Of a stretch of DNA of 64,000 nt, positions 1 through 7,285 are shown piece after piece. A program made the translations under genes and the position numbers. How positions within the stretch are numbered: the stretch's first letter is position 1; each line of letters opens with the position of its first letter. The notes beneath the pieces are model-generated. The model did no database searches. It was not told where the DNA came from and saw only the letters and a program-made list of their open reading frames with translations. This DNA is from VRUE01 sp963695835 (GTDB lineage Bacteria; Actinomycetota; Thermoleophilia; Solirubrobacterales; 70-9), in assembly GCA_963695835.1 (NCBI GenBank), contig CAVOHR010000002.1:434001-498000 (forward strand), given 5' to 3'.

Positions 1-2
1 AC

Positions 3-263
3 TTCCTCGACGACTACGCGGTCGATCCGTGGCTGCGCAACGACCTCTCGCTGCTGTGGCTGGTGGAGCTCGACGCGGGCGGACCGCGAACCGTCGAGGG
101 CGTTCCGGTGCGGCTCGAGTATGCCTTCACCCGTGCCGCGAACGACGCCGAGACCGAGGAGCTGGCGCGGCTCCTGAACCAGCGCTGCAGAGCGGTCGGC
201 TCGCGTGTCGACCTCGTCGATCGCCGGCTCGTCTTCGAGCGCGCACCGTCCCCCTCCGCCTAG
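3..263 (+). CDS. Hypothetical protein, 3' end only
   Basis: Only the last 86 codons are in the window; the frame is open from the left edge and ends at a TAG. The visible tail runs from FLDDYAVDPW to VFERAPSPSA, is mixed alpha/beta in composition, and shows no motif I recognise. It is convergent with the PRPP synthetase gene, 7 bp away. GC-rich third positions support coding. The function cannot be assigned from this fragment. Confidence 0.6.
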   Translation, partial: FLDDYAVDPWLRNDLSLLWLVELDAGGPRTVEGVPVRLEYAFTRAANDAETEELARLLNQRCRAVGSRVDLVDRRLVFERAPSPSA

Positions 264-270
264 CTCGGCT

Positions 271-1383
271 TCAGTCGCGGCGTTCGAGCTTGGAGATCTG
301 CGCGTTCAGGTGCGTCACCTCGTCGTCCAGCTCGAAGGCGAAGTGCACCAGCTCCATCAGCAGCTGGTCGACGTCGACCTTGCGCTGCTCACGGAGTTCC
401 TCCAGCAGCCCCTCGAGGTGCTCCCGTCTGGCGCCGCGATCCATGCGGCTGATGGTAGTCCCTCCCGCAAGCACGCTCGCGATCAGAGGCCGCACCGAGA
501 GGACCCGCACACCCCCGGGAGGCCGGGTGGCGACCGAGGGCACGCTGTCGGTGACGTAGATGCCGGCCACGAGTGGGAGCAGCTCCCTCCATCGCTCCCC
601 GGTGAAGAGGCCGTGGGTGACCATCGCCACCGTCTCCTCGGCGCCCCTCCGCGCCAGCTCCCGGCAGCAGGAGACCAGCGTCCCGCCGGTGTCGAGGATG
701 TCGTCGACGACGACGGCCCGGCGGCCCACCTCCCCGACCAGCTCGCGGTGGACGACCCCGGTCGCGGTCCGCTCCTTTCTCAGGTAGGCGATCGGGCCGG
801 CGATCCCGGCCGCCTCCGCCACCGCGCGGCTGCGCTCGATCGCACCCTCGTCGGGCGCGACGATCGTGGCATCGAGCAGGCCGGCGCGCTTCAGCTCCGC
901 GGCGTAGAGCGCGGCCGGCGAGAGCGAGGTGACGGGCATCGGCAGCAGCTCGGCGGCGCGGCGGCTGTGGATGTCGATCGTGACCAGCTCGTCCACTCCG
1001 CCGGCCCGCAGGATCCCCCCGGCCCAGGCGATCCCCAGCCCCTTCCCGGGCTCCTCCCTGTCCTGCCGTGCATAGGCCAGATAGGGCAGCAGCGCGACGA
1101 CCCAAGCCGCGCCCTGGCGCTTCAGGGTGTCGGCCGCCAGGGCAAGGGTGAGGATCTGCTCGTCGGGTGGCGCGATCGATCCCAGCACGGCGCAGGGCCT
1201 GCCGCGCACGTCGGTCTCGACGGCGAGCGAGAGCTCGCGATTCGCGAACCGCTCGACCACCAGCCGGCCCGGCTCGCCCGGCTCCGCGGGGAGCAGGGAC
1301 TCGAAGCCGGGTAGGGCGAAGCGGACCAGGTGAGGGCTCGGCACGGCGGGTAGCCTCGGCGGTGAGTTGGGTGCTCCTGCCAT
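271..1383 (-). CDS. prs: Ribose-phosphate pyrophosphokinase-like protein with C-terminal coiled extension
   Basis: By family this protein transfers pyrophosphate from ATP to ribose 5-phosphate, making PRPP for nucleotide, His and Trp synthesis in the cytosol. The sequence shows the family landmarks in order: FANRELS near the N-terminus, YLAYARQDR (catalytic loop), the divalent-metal motif IDIHS, and the PRPP-binding loop VVVDDILDTGGTL. About 70 residues follow the usual end and are helical and charged (GLLEELREQRKVDVDQLL...), which is unusual for the family. I chose the ATG at 1383; in-frame starts at 1446 and 1413 would add basic residues without homology. The divergence from canonical Prs (EEPG after YARQDR) leaves open a PRPP-synthetase-related paralogue. 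Confidence 0.75.
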   Translation of the reverse strand: MAGAPNSPPRLPAVPSPHLVRFALPGFESLLPAEPGEPGRLVVERFANRELSLAVETDVRGRPCAVLGSIAPPDEQILTLALAADTLKRQGAAWVVALLPYLAYARQDREEPGKGLGIAWAGGILRAGGVDELVTIDIHSRRAAELLPMPVTSLSPAALYAAELKRAGLLDATIVAPDEGAIERSRAVAEAAGIAGPIAYLRKERTATGVVHRELVGEVGRRAVVVDDILDTGGTLVSCCRELARRGAEETVAMVTHGLFTGERWRELLPLVAGIYVTDSVPSVATRPPGGVRVLSVRPLIASVLAGGTTISRMDRGARREHLEGLLEELREQRKVDVDQLLMELVHFAFELDDEVTHLNAQISKLERRD

Positions 1384-1508
1384 TCTCGCGCTTTGCTTCG
1401 AGCGCCGCGTCATCCGTAGTCCGCCGCGGCGCGTTGCGCGGTTCAACCCCCTTGCCCGATCCCGGCACGCCTCCTACAGTCACTGCAAACCCCGGCAAGG
1501 AGGATCAG

Positions 1509-1832
1509 ATGGTCACGGCGGAGTTCAGCGTCACCTGCGAGCCCCCGGAGGGAATGAGCCAGGACGAGATGGTCAGGCTCGCGCTCGAGCCGGTCATGCG
1601 ACGCGGCCTCAAGCACGAGATCGAGCCCCTGGGCACGACGATCGAGGGCGAGCTGAAGGCGGTCCTCGGGGCGGTCGAGGAGGCACACGAGCTGCTGATC
1701 GGCAAAGGGGTCGATCGCCTGACGACCAGCCTGCGCATCGATGACAAGCGCGGAGGCACCTCGATGGGCGACAAGCTCGAGGGCTTCCGCTCGCCGCACG
1801 TCGAGCCGGCACAAAGCATCACGGAGGCCTAG
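1509..1832 (+). CDS. Thiamine-binding protein, MTH1187/YkoF family
   Basis: A 107-aa cytosolic protein of the DUF77/MTH1187 family, small ferredoxin-like folds that bind thiamine-like ligands. The sequence shows the family pattern: an N-terminal beta strand (TAEFSVTCEP), the conserved LGTTIEGELKAVLGAVEEAHE helix, and the GVDRLTTSLRIDDKRG strand. A strong AAGGAGG ribosome site lies 6 bp upstream of the ATG and fixes the start. The gene is divergent from the PRPP synthetase gene and 30 bp upstream of archease, so the two may share a transcript. A role in thiamine homeostasis is inferred from the family. Confidence 0.8.
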   Translation: MVTAEFSVTCEPPEGMSQDEMVRLALEPVMRRGLKHEIEPLGTTIEGELKAVLGAVEEAHELLIGKGVDRLTTSLRIDDKRGGTSMGDKLEGFRSPHVEPAQSITEA

Positions 1833-1862
1833 CCGCGGCTTGCCGGCCGGCGAGGATCCGGC

Positions 1863-2258
1863 ATGTACCGCTGGCTCGACCACACCTCGGAGCGCGAGCT
1901 GTGGATCGAGGACGAGAGTCCGGAGGCCGTCCTCGGCGAAGCGGCGATCGCCCTCGGCGACCTGCTGAGCGAGCACCGCCAGGGCGAGCCGGTGACGCAT
2001 CCGGTCAGCCTCTGTGCATCCGACCTCCCCACCCTGCTCGCCGAGTGGCTGGGCGAGCTGGTCTACCTGGCCGAGACCGACGGCTTCATCCCCGAGCGGG
2101 TCGTCGAGATGGACCTCTCCGGCGGCAGCGTCGAGGCGGTGGTGGCCGGGCAGCGCACGACGCCGCAGACCCTGGTCAAGGGCGTCACCTACCACCGGCT
2201 CGAGTTCGAGCAGGACGAGGACGGCGCCTGGCACGCCCGCGTCGTCCTCGACGTCTGA
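1863..2258 (+). CDS. Archease (RtcB cofactor)
   Basis: A 131-aa protein of the archease family, which helps the RNA ligase RtcB become guanylylated and turn over. The sequence carries the family features: an N-terminal YRWLDHTSERELWIED strand with the metal-binding Asp/His region, and the C-terminal LVKGVTYHRLEFEQDEDG...ARVVLDV block ending in the conserved acidic residue. The length matches the family. The rtcB gene lies convergent, only 7 bp from this stop codon, so the partners are adjacent but on opposite strands and would need separate promoters. Confidence 0.9.
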   Translation: MYRWLDHTSERELWIEDESPEAVLGEAAIALGDLLSEHRQGEPVTHPVSLCASDLPTLLAEWLGELVYLAETDGFIPERVVEMDLSGGSVEAVVAGQRTTPQTLVKGVTYHRLEFEQDEDGAWHARVVLDV

Positions 2259-2265
2259 GCCTGAG

Positions 2266-3633
2266 CTACCCCTTGACGACGCCGAGCGGGCGCAGCCGGG
2301 CGACCGGCGCCGCGAGCCCGGCGCGCTCGACCACCCCGACCACTCGCTCCACGTCCTTGTAGGCGAAGGGCGCCTCCTCGGCGAGGCCGCGCTGGGAGGG
2401 GCAGCGGACGACGATCCCCTCGGCTTCGAGCTGGCGGCGCAGCTCGGCGCCGCTGATCTGCCGGCGGGCGCCGGTGCGGCTCATCCGCCGCCCCGCCCCG
2501 TGGCAGGCGGAGCCGAAGGAGCGCTCGAGCGAGCCCGGCAGCCCCCTCAGCACGAAGCTGCTCGTGCCCATGCTGCCGGGGATGAAGACGGGCTGGCCGA
2601 CCTCGCGGTAGGCAGCGGGGATCTCCGCCGAGCCCGCGGGGAAGGCGCGGGTCGCCCCCTTGCGGTGCACGCAGATCTCCGTCCCTTCGTGGATCTCCAG
2701 CTTGGCGACGTTGTGGGCGACGTCGTAGACCTGGCGCGTTCGCTCCGCGACGGCGGCGCCGAGGGCGTCGCGAGCCGCCTCGCGGACGCGGTGCGCGATC
2801 GCCTGGCGGTTGGCCCAGGCGAAGTTGGCCGCGCAGGCCATCGCCGCCATGTAGGCCCGGCCCTCGGGCGAGGAGAGCGGGGCGCAGGCGAGCTGGCGGT
2901 CGGGCAGCACGATCTTGTACCTGGCGATCGCGGTGTCCATGCGCTTGACGTAGTCGGTGCAGACCTGGTGGCCGAAGCCGCGCGAGCCGGAGTGGATCAA
3001 CACCGTGACCTGGCCCTCGCTCAACCCGAACGCCTCGGCGGCCACCGGGTCGATGATCCGCTCGACCCGCTGCGCCTCGACGAAGTGGTTGCCCGATCCC
3101 ATCGTCCCCAGCTGGCCCGAGCCCCGCTCCTTCGCCCGTTCGGAGACCGTTGCCGGATCGGCCCCCGGGAGGCGGCCTTCCGACTCCGTGCGCTCCAGGT
3201 CCTCCGCCGTGCCGATGCCCTGCCGCTCGACCAGGGCCTGGGCGCCCTCGACCAGAACCCGGTCCAGCTCCTCCCCGCCCAGCCTGATGCTGCCGCGCCG
3301 GCCGGCGCCGGCGGGCACGCTGCGGGAGATCTGGTGGACCAGGTCGGTGCGGCGCTCGCCCAGCTCGGCCTCGCTCAGCGGCAGGGCGAGCAGGCGTACG
3401 CCGCAGTTGATGTCGTAGCCGACGCCGCCCGGAGAGACGACGCCGTCAGGCGGCCCGGTCGCGGCTACGCCGCCGACCGGGAAGCCGTAGCCCTGGTGCA
3501 CGTCGGGCATCGCCAGCGCCGCATCGACGATCCCCGGCAGCGTCGCCACGTTCTGCAGCTGCTCCAGCGAGCGGTCCTCGCGAATCTCGGCCAGGATCTC
3601 CTCGTCGGCGAACACGCGCGCCGGAACGCGCAT
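2266..3633 (-). CDS. rtcB: RNA-splicing ligase RtcB
   Basis: RtcB joins RNA 2',3'-cyclic phosphate (3'-phosphate) ends to 5'-OH ends using GTP and Mn2+. The visible protein has the full metal/guanylylation set: GGVGYDINCGVR (Cys about residue 77), GSGNHF, IHSGSRGFGHQ, DVAHNVAKLE and the guanylylated-His motif ACHGAGR. The first canonical ATG gives MRVPARVFADEE, but homology to the usual N-terminus (LEINQLDAALWEIPASARAD) continues about 23 codons upstream in frame, back to a GGAGGAGAA site with no ATG/GTG/TTG after it. The true start may therefore be a rare codon near 3690-3702. The archease gene next to it supports the assignment. Confidence 0.93.
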   Translation of the reverse strand: MRVPARVFADEEILAEIREDRSLEQLQNVATLPGIVDAALAMPDVHQGYGFPVGGVAATGPPDGVVSPGGVGYDINCGVRLLALPLSEAELGERRTDLVHQISRSVPAGAGRRGSIRLGGEELDRVLVEGAQALVERQGIGTAEDLERTESEGRLPGADPATVSERAKERGSGQLGTMGSGNHFVEAQRVERIIDPVAAEAFGLSEGQVTVLIHSGSRGFGHQVCTDYVKRMDTAIARYKIVLPDRQLACAPLSSPEGRAYMAAMACAANFAWANRQAIAHRVREAARDALGAAVAERTRQVYDVAHNVAKLEIHEGTEICVHRKGATRAFPAGSAEIPAAYREVGQPVFIPGSMGTSSFVLRGLPGSLERSFGSACHGAGRRMSRTGARRQISGAELRRQLEAEGIVVRCPSQRGLAEEAPFAYKDVERVVGVVERAGLAAPVARLRPLGVVKG

Positions 3634-3841
3634 GTCGGCCCGAGCGCTCGCCGGGATCTCCCAGAGCGCAGCGTCCAGCTGGTTTATCTCGAGCTCGGCG
3701 ACGGTGGTCGATTCTCCTCCGTCCGGCCCCCCGGGTCATCCGCGAAATCCCCACCCCCTGCTCGCGGCTTTCCCCTGATGGCGGACGCCCTCGAGGCACC
3801 TACTCTCACTGGACCGATAGTCCGATCCAAAGGAGGCACCC

Positions 3842-4282
3842 ATGGCAACCGAGCTGACCGAGTGGCGTCCGTTCTCCGACTTCGCCGAGCTTCGCCACCG
3901 GCTCGACCAGGCGTTCCGCGATCTCAGCGAGGGAGCACAGCACGGCGGCTGGAGCCCCTCCGTGGACGTGGTCAGGAAGGACGACGAGCTGGTCTTGCGC
4001 GCCGACCTGCCCGGGATCAAGCCCGACGAGGTGAAGATCGAGGTCGAGGACGACGTGCTCACCGTCTCGGGCGAGCACCGCGAGGAGACGGAGGAAAAGA
4101 AAGAGCACTACATGCGCCGCGAGCGCCGCTACGGCTCCTTCGCCCGCTCGATGGTCCTGCCGAAAGGCGTGCAGGCCGACGACATAGAGGCCAAGTGCGA
4201 GGACGGAGTCCTGGAAGTGACCATCCCGGCCCCGAAGGGGGAGGAGAAGCAGAAGGTCGAGATCAAGCCGAAGTCCGACTGA
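3842..4282 (+). CDS. Small heat shock protein, Hsp20/alpha-crystallin family
   Basis: A 146-aa cytosolic ATP-independent holdase that binds unfolding proteins. The alpha-crystallin domain spans about residues 38-135, with WSPSVDVVRKDDELVLRADLPGIKPDEVKIEVEDDVLTVSGEH followed by the YGSFARSMVLPKGVQADDIEAKCEDGVLEVTIP block. The C-terminal I-x-I-like anchor is weak (VEIKPKSD). AAAGGAGG sits 7 bp before the ATG. The gene stands alone between rtcB and an enoyl-CoA hydratase. No HspR or CIRCE operator is obvious; a short GGAC-N5-GTCC inverted repeat lies about 30 bp upstream. Confidence 0.93.
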   Translation: MATELTEWRPFSDFAELRHRLDQAFRDLSEGAQHGGWSPSVDVVRKDDELVLRADLPGIKPDEVKIEVEDDVLTVSGEHREETEEKKEHYMRRERRYGSFARSMVLPKGVQADDIEAKCEDGVLEVTIPAPKGEEKQKVEIKPKSD

Positions 4283-4305
4283 ACCCGGACCGCCCGGGCT
4301 CTCGC

Positions 4306-5172
4306 TCACGGCCGCTTCGCTACCACAGGCCCGTCGGTCCAGAAGGCGCGCGAGGCGGAGCGGCGCTCGCGCCACTGCTCCCCGTCGGTGACAAAGCTGA
4401 CGATGCCGGCGGCCTGGTCGGCGTCGGGCACCTGCCAGGCGCCGTTGACGGCGCCGGTCAGCCCGGCCGAGAGCGCCTCGAAGGCCTGTGCGGTGTGCAG
4501 GTCGGCCTCGACGCCGTTGTCGATGATGAACTTGAGCTGGCGCATCGCCTGCTGGCTCTTGCCGAGCACGACCTCGACCAGCGCCTCGACCTCTGCATCC
4601 AGTCGATCGTCGACGACGACGCGGTTCCAGAGCCCCAGCTCGGCGGCGCGCGCGGCCGGGTGCAGGGCGCCAAGCAGGTTGACCTCCTTGGTCATCCGCC
4701 GCCCGATCAGCCGCGACATGCGCGTCGTGCCGCCCCAGCCGGGGGTGATGCCAACGTCGACCTCGGGCATCCCCCAGATCGCCCGCCGGGTCGCGACGAC
4801 GAAGTCGCAGGCCATCGTGATCTCGAGGCCGCCACCCACGGCGTAGCCGTCGACCGCGGCGATCGTCACCTTGTCGAGCGCCTCCAGCGTGTCGGCCATC
4901 CGCTGGTAGCCGCGCACCCGCCGCACGATCCGGTTGGCGTCGCCCCACTGCCCCATCTCGGTGATGTCGTCGCCGGCGCAGAAGGTCTCCCCGGCGCCGC
5001 CGACAACCAGCACCTTGATGCTCTCCGAGCCCCGTACCCGCTCCAGCGCCGCCGTCAGCTCGTCGGAGAGCTGCATCGAGAGGGCGTTGTGGCGCTCGGG
5101 GCGGTTCAGTGTGATCCGCGCCACCGGGCCGTCCTCCTCATAGGTCAGCTCTTCGGGATTGCATTCAGACAT
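4306..5172 (-). CDS. Enoyl-CoA hydratase/isomerase family protein
   Basis: A 288-aa crotonase-fold protein acting on acyl-CoA thioesters. The sequence has the NRPERHNALSMQLSDEL entry, the oxyanion-hole stretch AGETFCAGDDITEMG and AAVDGYAVGGGLEITMACDFVVA, and a PEVDVGITPGWGGTTRMSRLIG segment. In GMPEVDVGITPG the position of the usual catalytic Glu is Asp or shifted, so the exact reaction is uncertain. An AGGAGG site precedes the ATG. It is divergent from a TetR-family regulator, and the 70-bp gap contains a clear palindrome, so it is probably the regulator's target. Confidence 0.88.
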   Translation of the reverse strand: MSECNPEELTYEEDGPVARITLNRPERHNALSMQLSDELTAALERVRGSESIKVLVVGGAGETFCAGDDITEMGQWGDANRIVRRVRGYQRMADTLEALDKVTIAAVDGYAVGGGLEITMACDFVVATRRAIWGMPEVDVGITPGWGGTTRMSRLIGRRMTKEVNLLGALHPAARAAELGLWNRVVVDDRLDAEVEALVEVVLGKSQQAMRQLKFIIDNGVEADLHTAQAFEALSAGLTGAVNGAWQVPDADQAAGIVSFVTDGEQWRERRSASRAFWTDGPVVAKRP

Positions 5173-5191
5173 TGCGTCCTCCTCAGTTCCA

Positions 5192-5212
5192 TAACAACGT
5201 TAGGGCTTGTTA
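5192..5212. promoter_or_regulatory. Palindromic operator between TetR regulator and enoyl-CoA hydratase
   Basis: The divergent promoter gap holds the inverted repeat TAACAA-N9-TTGTTA, flanked by two direct CCATAAC copies 24 bp apart (5189 and 5213). Its size and symmetry fit a TetR-family dimer site. The gap is AT-rich compared with its surroundings. Binding by the adjacent regulator is an inference. Confidence 0.6.
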
Positions 5213-5242
5213 CCATAACGCTGCTATGCGAAACTGTCAACG

Positions 5243-5902
5243 ATGAGCCCCAAGGTCGCCGACCCCGAGGTGCGCGAGGCGCTGATCGACGCCGCCGCCC
5301 GCCTGCTCGTCAGCGAGGGCCCGGCGGCGCTGACGACGCGGCGGCTGGCGGCCGAGGTCGGCGCCTCGACGATGGCCGTCTACACGCACTTCGGAGGCAT
5401 GGACGGGCTTCGTCGCGACCTCAGGAAGGAGGGCTTCGCCCGCCTCACCGACTACTTCGAGTCGGTGCCCGTCAGCCGCGACCCGGTCGCCGACCTCTCC
5501 GCGCTGGGTTGGGCCTACTGCTTCAACGCGGTGGCCAACCCGCAGCTCTACAGAGCGGTGTTCCTGGAAGCGCCGATCGACGAGGAGGACGAGGCGATCG
5601 GACGCGCCGCGGTGGAGCGCCCGATCGCCACCGTGGCCCGCTGCATCGAGGCCGGCCGCTTCCGGCCCGCCGATCCGGAATCGCTCGGAATCCAGCTCTG
5701 GGCCGCCTCCCACGGGATGATCACCGGCGTGCTCGCCCGCCTGCTCACCCTCGAGGAGGTGATCGAGCACTTCTCGGCGATGGGCGTCAACCTCTACGTC
5801 GGCTTCGGCGACGACCGCAAGAGGGCGGAACGCTCGGTGAAGCTGGCGCGACGGCGGATGGAGCCGCAAGCTGAAGCATCTGGTGGCCCGCTGCCACGCT
5901 GA
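5243..5902 (+). CDS. TetR/AcrR family transcriptional regulator
   Basis: A 219-aa DNA-binding repressor-type protein. The N-terminal HTH is typical: REALIDAAARLLVSEGPAALTTRRLAAEVGASTMAVYTHFGGMDGLRRDL (residues about 10-60). The C-terminal ligand domain begins YFESVPVSRDP and resembles TetR_C families with the FNAVANPQLYRAVFL segment. No Shine-Dalgarno is visible before the ATG, so the mRNA may be leaderless. It is transcribed away from the enoyl-CoA hydratase gene, with a palindromic operator in the gap, suggesting autoregulation and control of that gene, possibly in response to an acyl-CoA. Confidence 0.9.
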   Translation: MSPKVADPEVREALIDAAARLLVSEGPAALTTRRLAAEVGASTMAVYTHFGGMDGLRRDLRKEGFARLTDYFESVPVSRDPVADLSALGWAYCFNAVANPQLYRAVFLEAPIDEEDEAIGRAAVERPIATVARCIEAGRFRPADPESLGIQLWAASHGMITGVLARLLTLEEVIEHFSAMGVNLYVGFGDDRKRAERSVKLARRRMEPQAEASGGPLPR

Positions 5903-5905
5903 CCC

Positions 5906-6526
5906 TCAGCTCTGCCGGCGAAGGTGGGCGTAGAGGAACTGCTGGGAGCTGCCCGAGGGAGTTCGATGCTCCTCAAGCCGTGAGAACAGAAGCTCGAACT
6001 CCTTGCCCAGTGCCTTCGCGAGCGAGGCGGCGCTGTAGCGGTCGACCGGGAGACCGCTGCAGGCGGTCGGACCACCGGGGCCGAAGGTGGCGAGGATCAG
6101 GTGCCCGCCGAGCCGCAGCGAGCGCCGCAACGTTTCCAGATATGCATCGCGATCACCGGCCTCCACCATGAAGTGAAAGACTGCGCGGTCGTGCCAGAGG
6201 TCGAAGTTGCGCCCGAAGTCGTATTTGCGAACGTCCGCCTCGACCCAGGCGATCCTCCCGCTCGCTGCGCCGAGCCTGGCTTTGGCGCGGGCAAGGGCGG
6301 TGCCGGAGATGTCCGCGACCGTGATGTCCGAATAGCCGGCCTGAAGCAGTGCTGCGGCGAGACCCGACACGCCACCCCCGATGTCGACGATCCCAGCGCT
6401 TTGCCCGAGCCCAGCATCCTCGATCAGCTCCAATGAGCCCTGCGGCGAGGGCTGGTGCCAGCTCAGCTCCTCGGGGTCGCGCCGGGCGTAGACCCGCTCC
6501 CAATGACTGACGGCGTCGCTGACCAC
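5906..6526 (-). CDS. Class I SAM-dependent methyltransferase
   Basis: A 206-aa Rossmann-type methyltransferase. The start HWERVYARRDPEELSWHQPSPQGSLELI matches a widespread bacterial family. Motif I is GIVDIGGGVSGLAAALLQAGY, followed by the acidic ribose-binding position in ITVADIS and IAWVEADVRKY. The HDRAVFHFM segment is typical of this subfamily. The substrate is unknown. It is convergent with the TetR gene, only 3 bp apart. Confidence 0.88.
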   Translation of the reverse strand: MVSDAVSHWERVYARRDPEELSWHQPSPQGSLELIEDAGLGQSAGIVDIGGGVSGLAAALLQAGYSDITVADISGTALARAKARLGAASGRIAWVEADVRKYDFGRNFDLWHDRAVFHFMVEAGDRDAYLETLRRSLRLGGHLILATFGPGGPTACSGLPVDRYSAASLAKALGKEFELLFSRLEEHRTPSGSSQQFLYAHLRRQS

Positions 6527-6664
6527 GGGCTCGATTGTGAAGGCTGCCTGGAGAGATCGATCATGCGTCGGAGCTAGACCCGTTTGGTGCCCGCTCCCAG
6601 GATGCCATCACGGCCACCGCCGTGCCCGAGGAGAGCAGTCGGAGAAACGCGGCTTTGAGGGTCC

Positions 6665-7075
6665 TCAGCGTCGCGCTGAAACCGAGGCATCGGCGCCGCT
6701 GATCTGCCAACGGACGCCGGGCCCGAACTCGAGGACGACGCCGCCGGGGCTGATCAACTCCCAATTCGGCGGATCGTCGTCTGCCTCGCGCAGGGCGGGC
6801 TTCACGTCGAGCACGGAACCCTCGGAGAGCCTGCACCTCAGCTCGCCGGTGCCCTCATCGATCTCGGCGTCCTCGATCGAGTGGCCGACCAACTCGTCGG
6901 GATCCGATGGCGACCACTCCGCATCCTGGGTCGCCAGGCGCCATAGACCTCCAGCCGCATCGCGGATCTCGACATGGAGCACTTGTGGGTAGGCGATGCG
7001 GGCGCCGACGATCGACCCGCGCATCGAGCGCAGGACATTTTCGGGTGAAACGTCTAGGGCTACAGCGGTTGCCAT
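6665..7075 (-). CDS. Hypothetical protein, DUF6188/immunity-like
   Basis: A 136-aa acidic protein without signal peptide or membrane segment. The pattern of a beta-rich body (VLHVEIRDAAGGLWRLATQDAEW...ELVGHSIEDAEID) ending in PNWELISPGGVVLEFGPGVRWQIS resembles DUF6188-type proteins often found as immunity partners of polymorphic toxins. I chose the ATG at 7075, which overlaps the upstream stop by one base (TGATG) and implies translational coupling. It follows a 59-aa toxin-tail-like gene and a SEC-C gene. The immunity role is an inference. Confidence 0.6.
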   Translation of the reverse strand: MATAVALDVSPENVLRSMRGSIVGARIAYPQVLHVEIRDAAGGLWRLATQDAEWSPSDPDELVGHSIEDAEIDEGTGELRCRLSEGSVLDVKPALREADDDPPNWELISPGGVVLEFGPGVRWQISGADASVSARR

Positions 7076-7254
7076 CAGCGCTGCTTCCATTGTCGCAGCC
7101 AATCCAGCAGCTCGCCATAGGTCATGTGCCTCTGCTCGCCTGACGACTCCTTCTCGGCGTGCAGGGCCTCGCTGGCCGCGTAGCGCTCCTCCACCGTCAA
7201 CCCGGCCTCCTTGCAGGCCTGCCTGAACTGCTTGATGTCGCGCTTACGGGTCAC
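7075..7254 (-). CDS. 59-aa protein resembling a polymorphic-toxin C-terminal module
   Basis: A GTG start at 7254 gives VTRKRDIKQF...LLDWLRQWKQR, a small basic/acidic helical protein. The motif order (RDIKQFRQACKEAGLTVEERYAASEALHAEKE followed by MTYGELLDWLRQW) resembles short C-terminal toxin tails with a conserved 'YGEL..WLR' end, but here it stands alone. It lies 31 bp after the SEC-C gene and overlaps the next gene by one base. No ribosome site is obvious. It may be a detached toxin tip or a small toxin on its own. Confidence 0.5.
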   Translation of the reverse strand: MTRKRDIKQFRQACKEAGLTVEERYAASEALHAEKESSGEQRHMTYGELLDWLRQWKQR

Positions 7255-7285
7255 CGGCGCGGCGAGTCTATGCGCGCGACCGCCC

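Noticed and set aside
2014..5874. A very long open frame across archease, rtcB, hsp20 and enoyl-CoA hydratase
   Set aside because: It is a high-GC shadow running antisense or out of frame to well supported genes; its translation is low-complexity Arg/Ala/Pro and matches no family.
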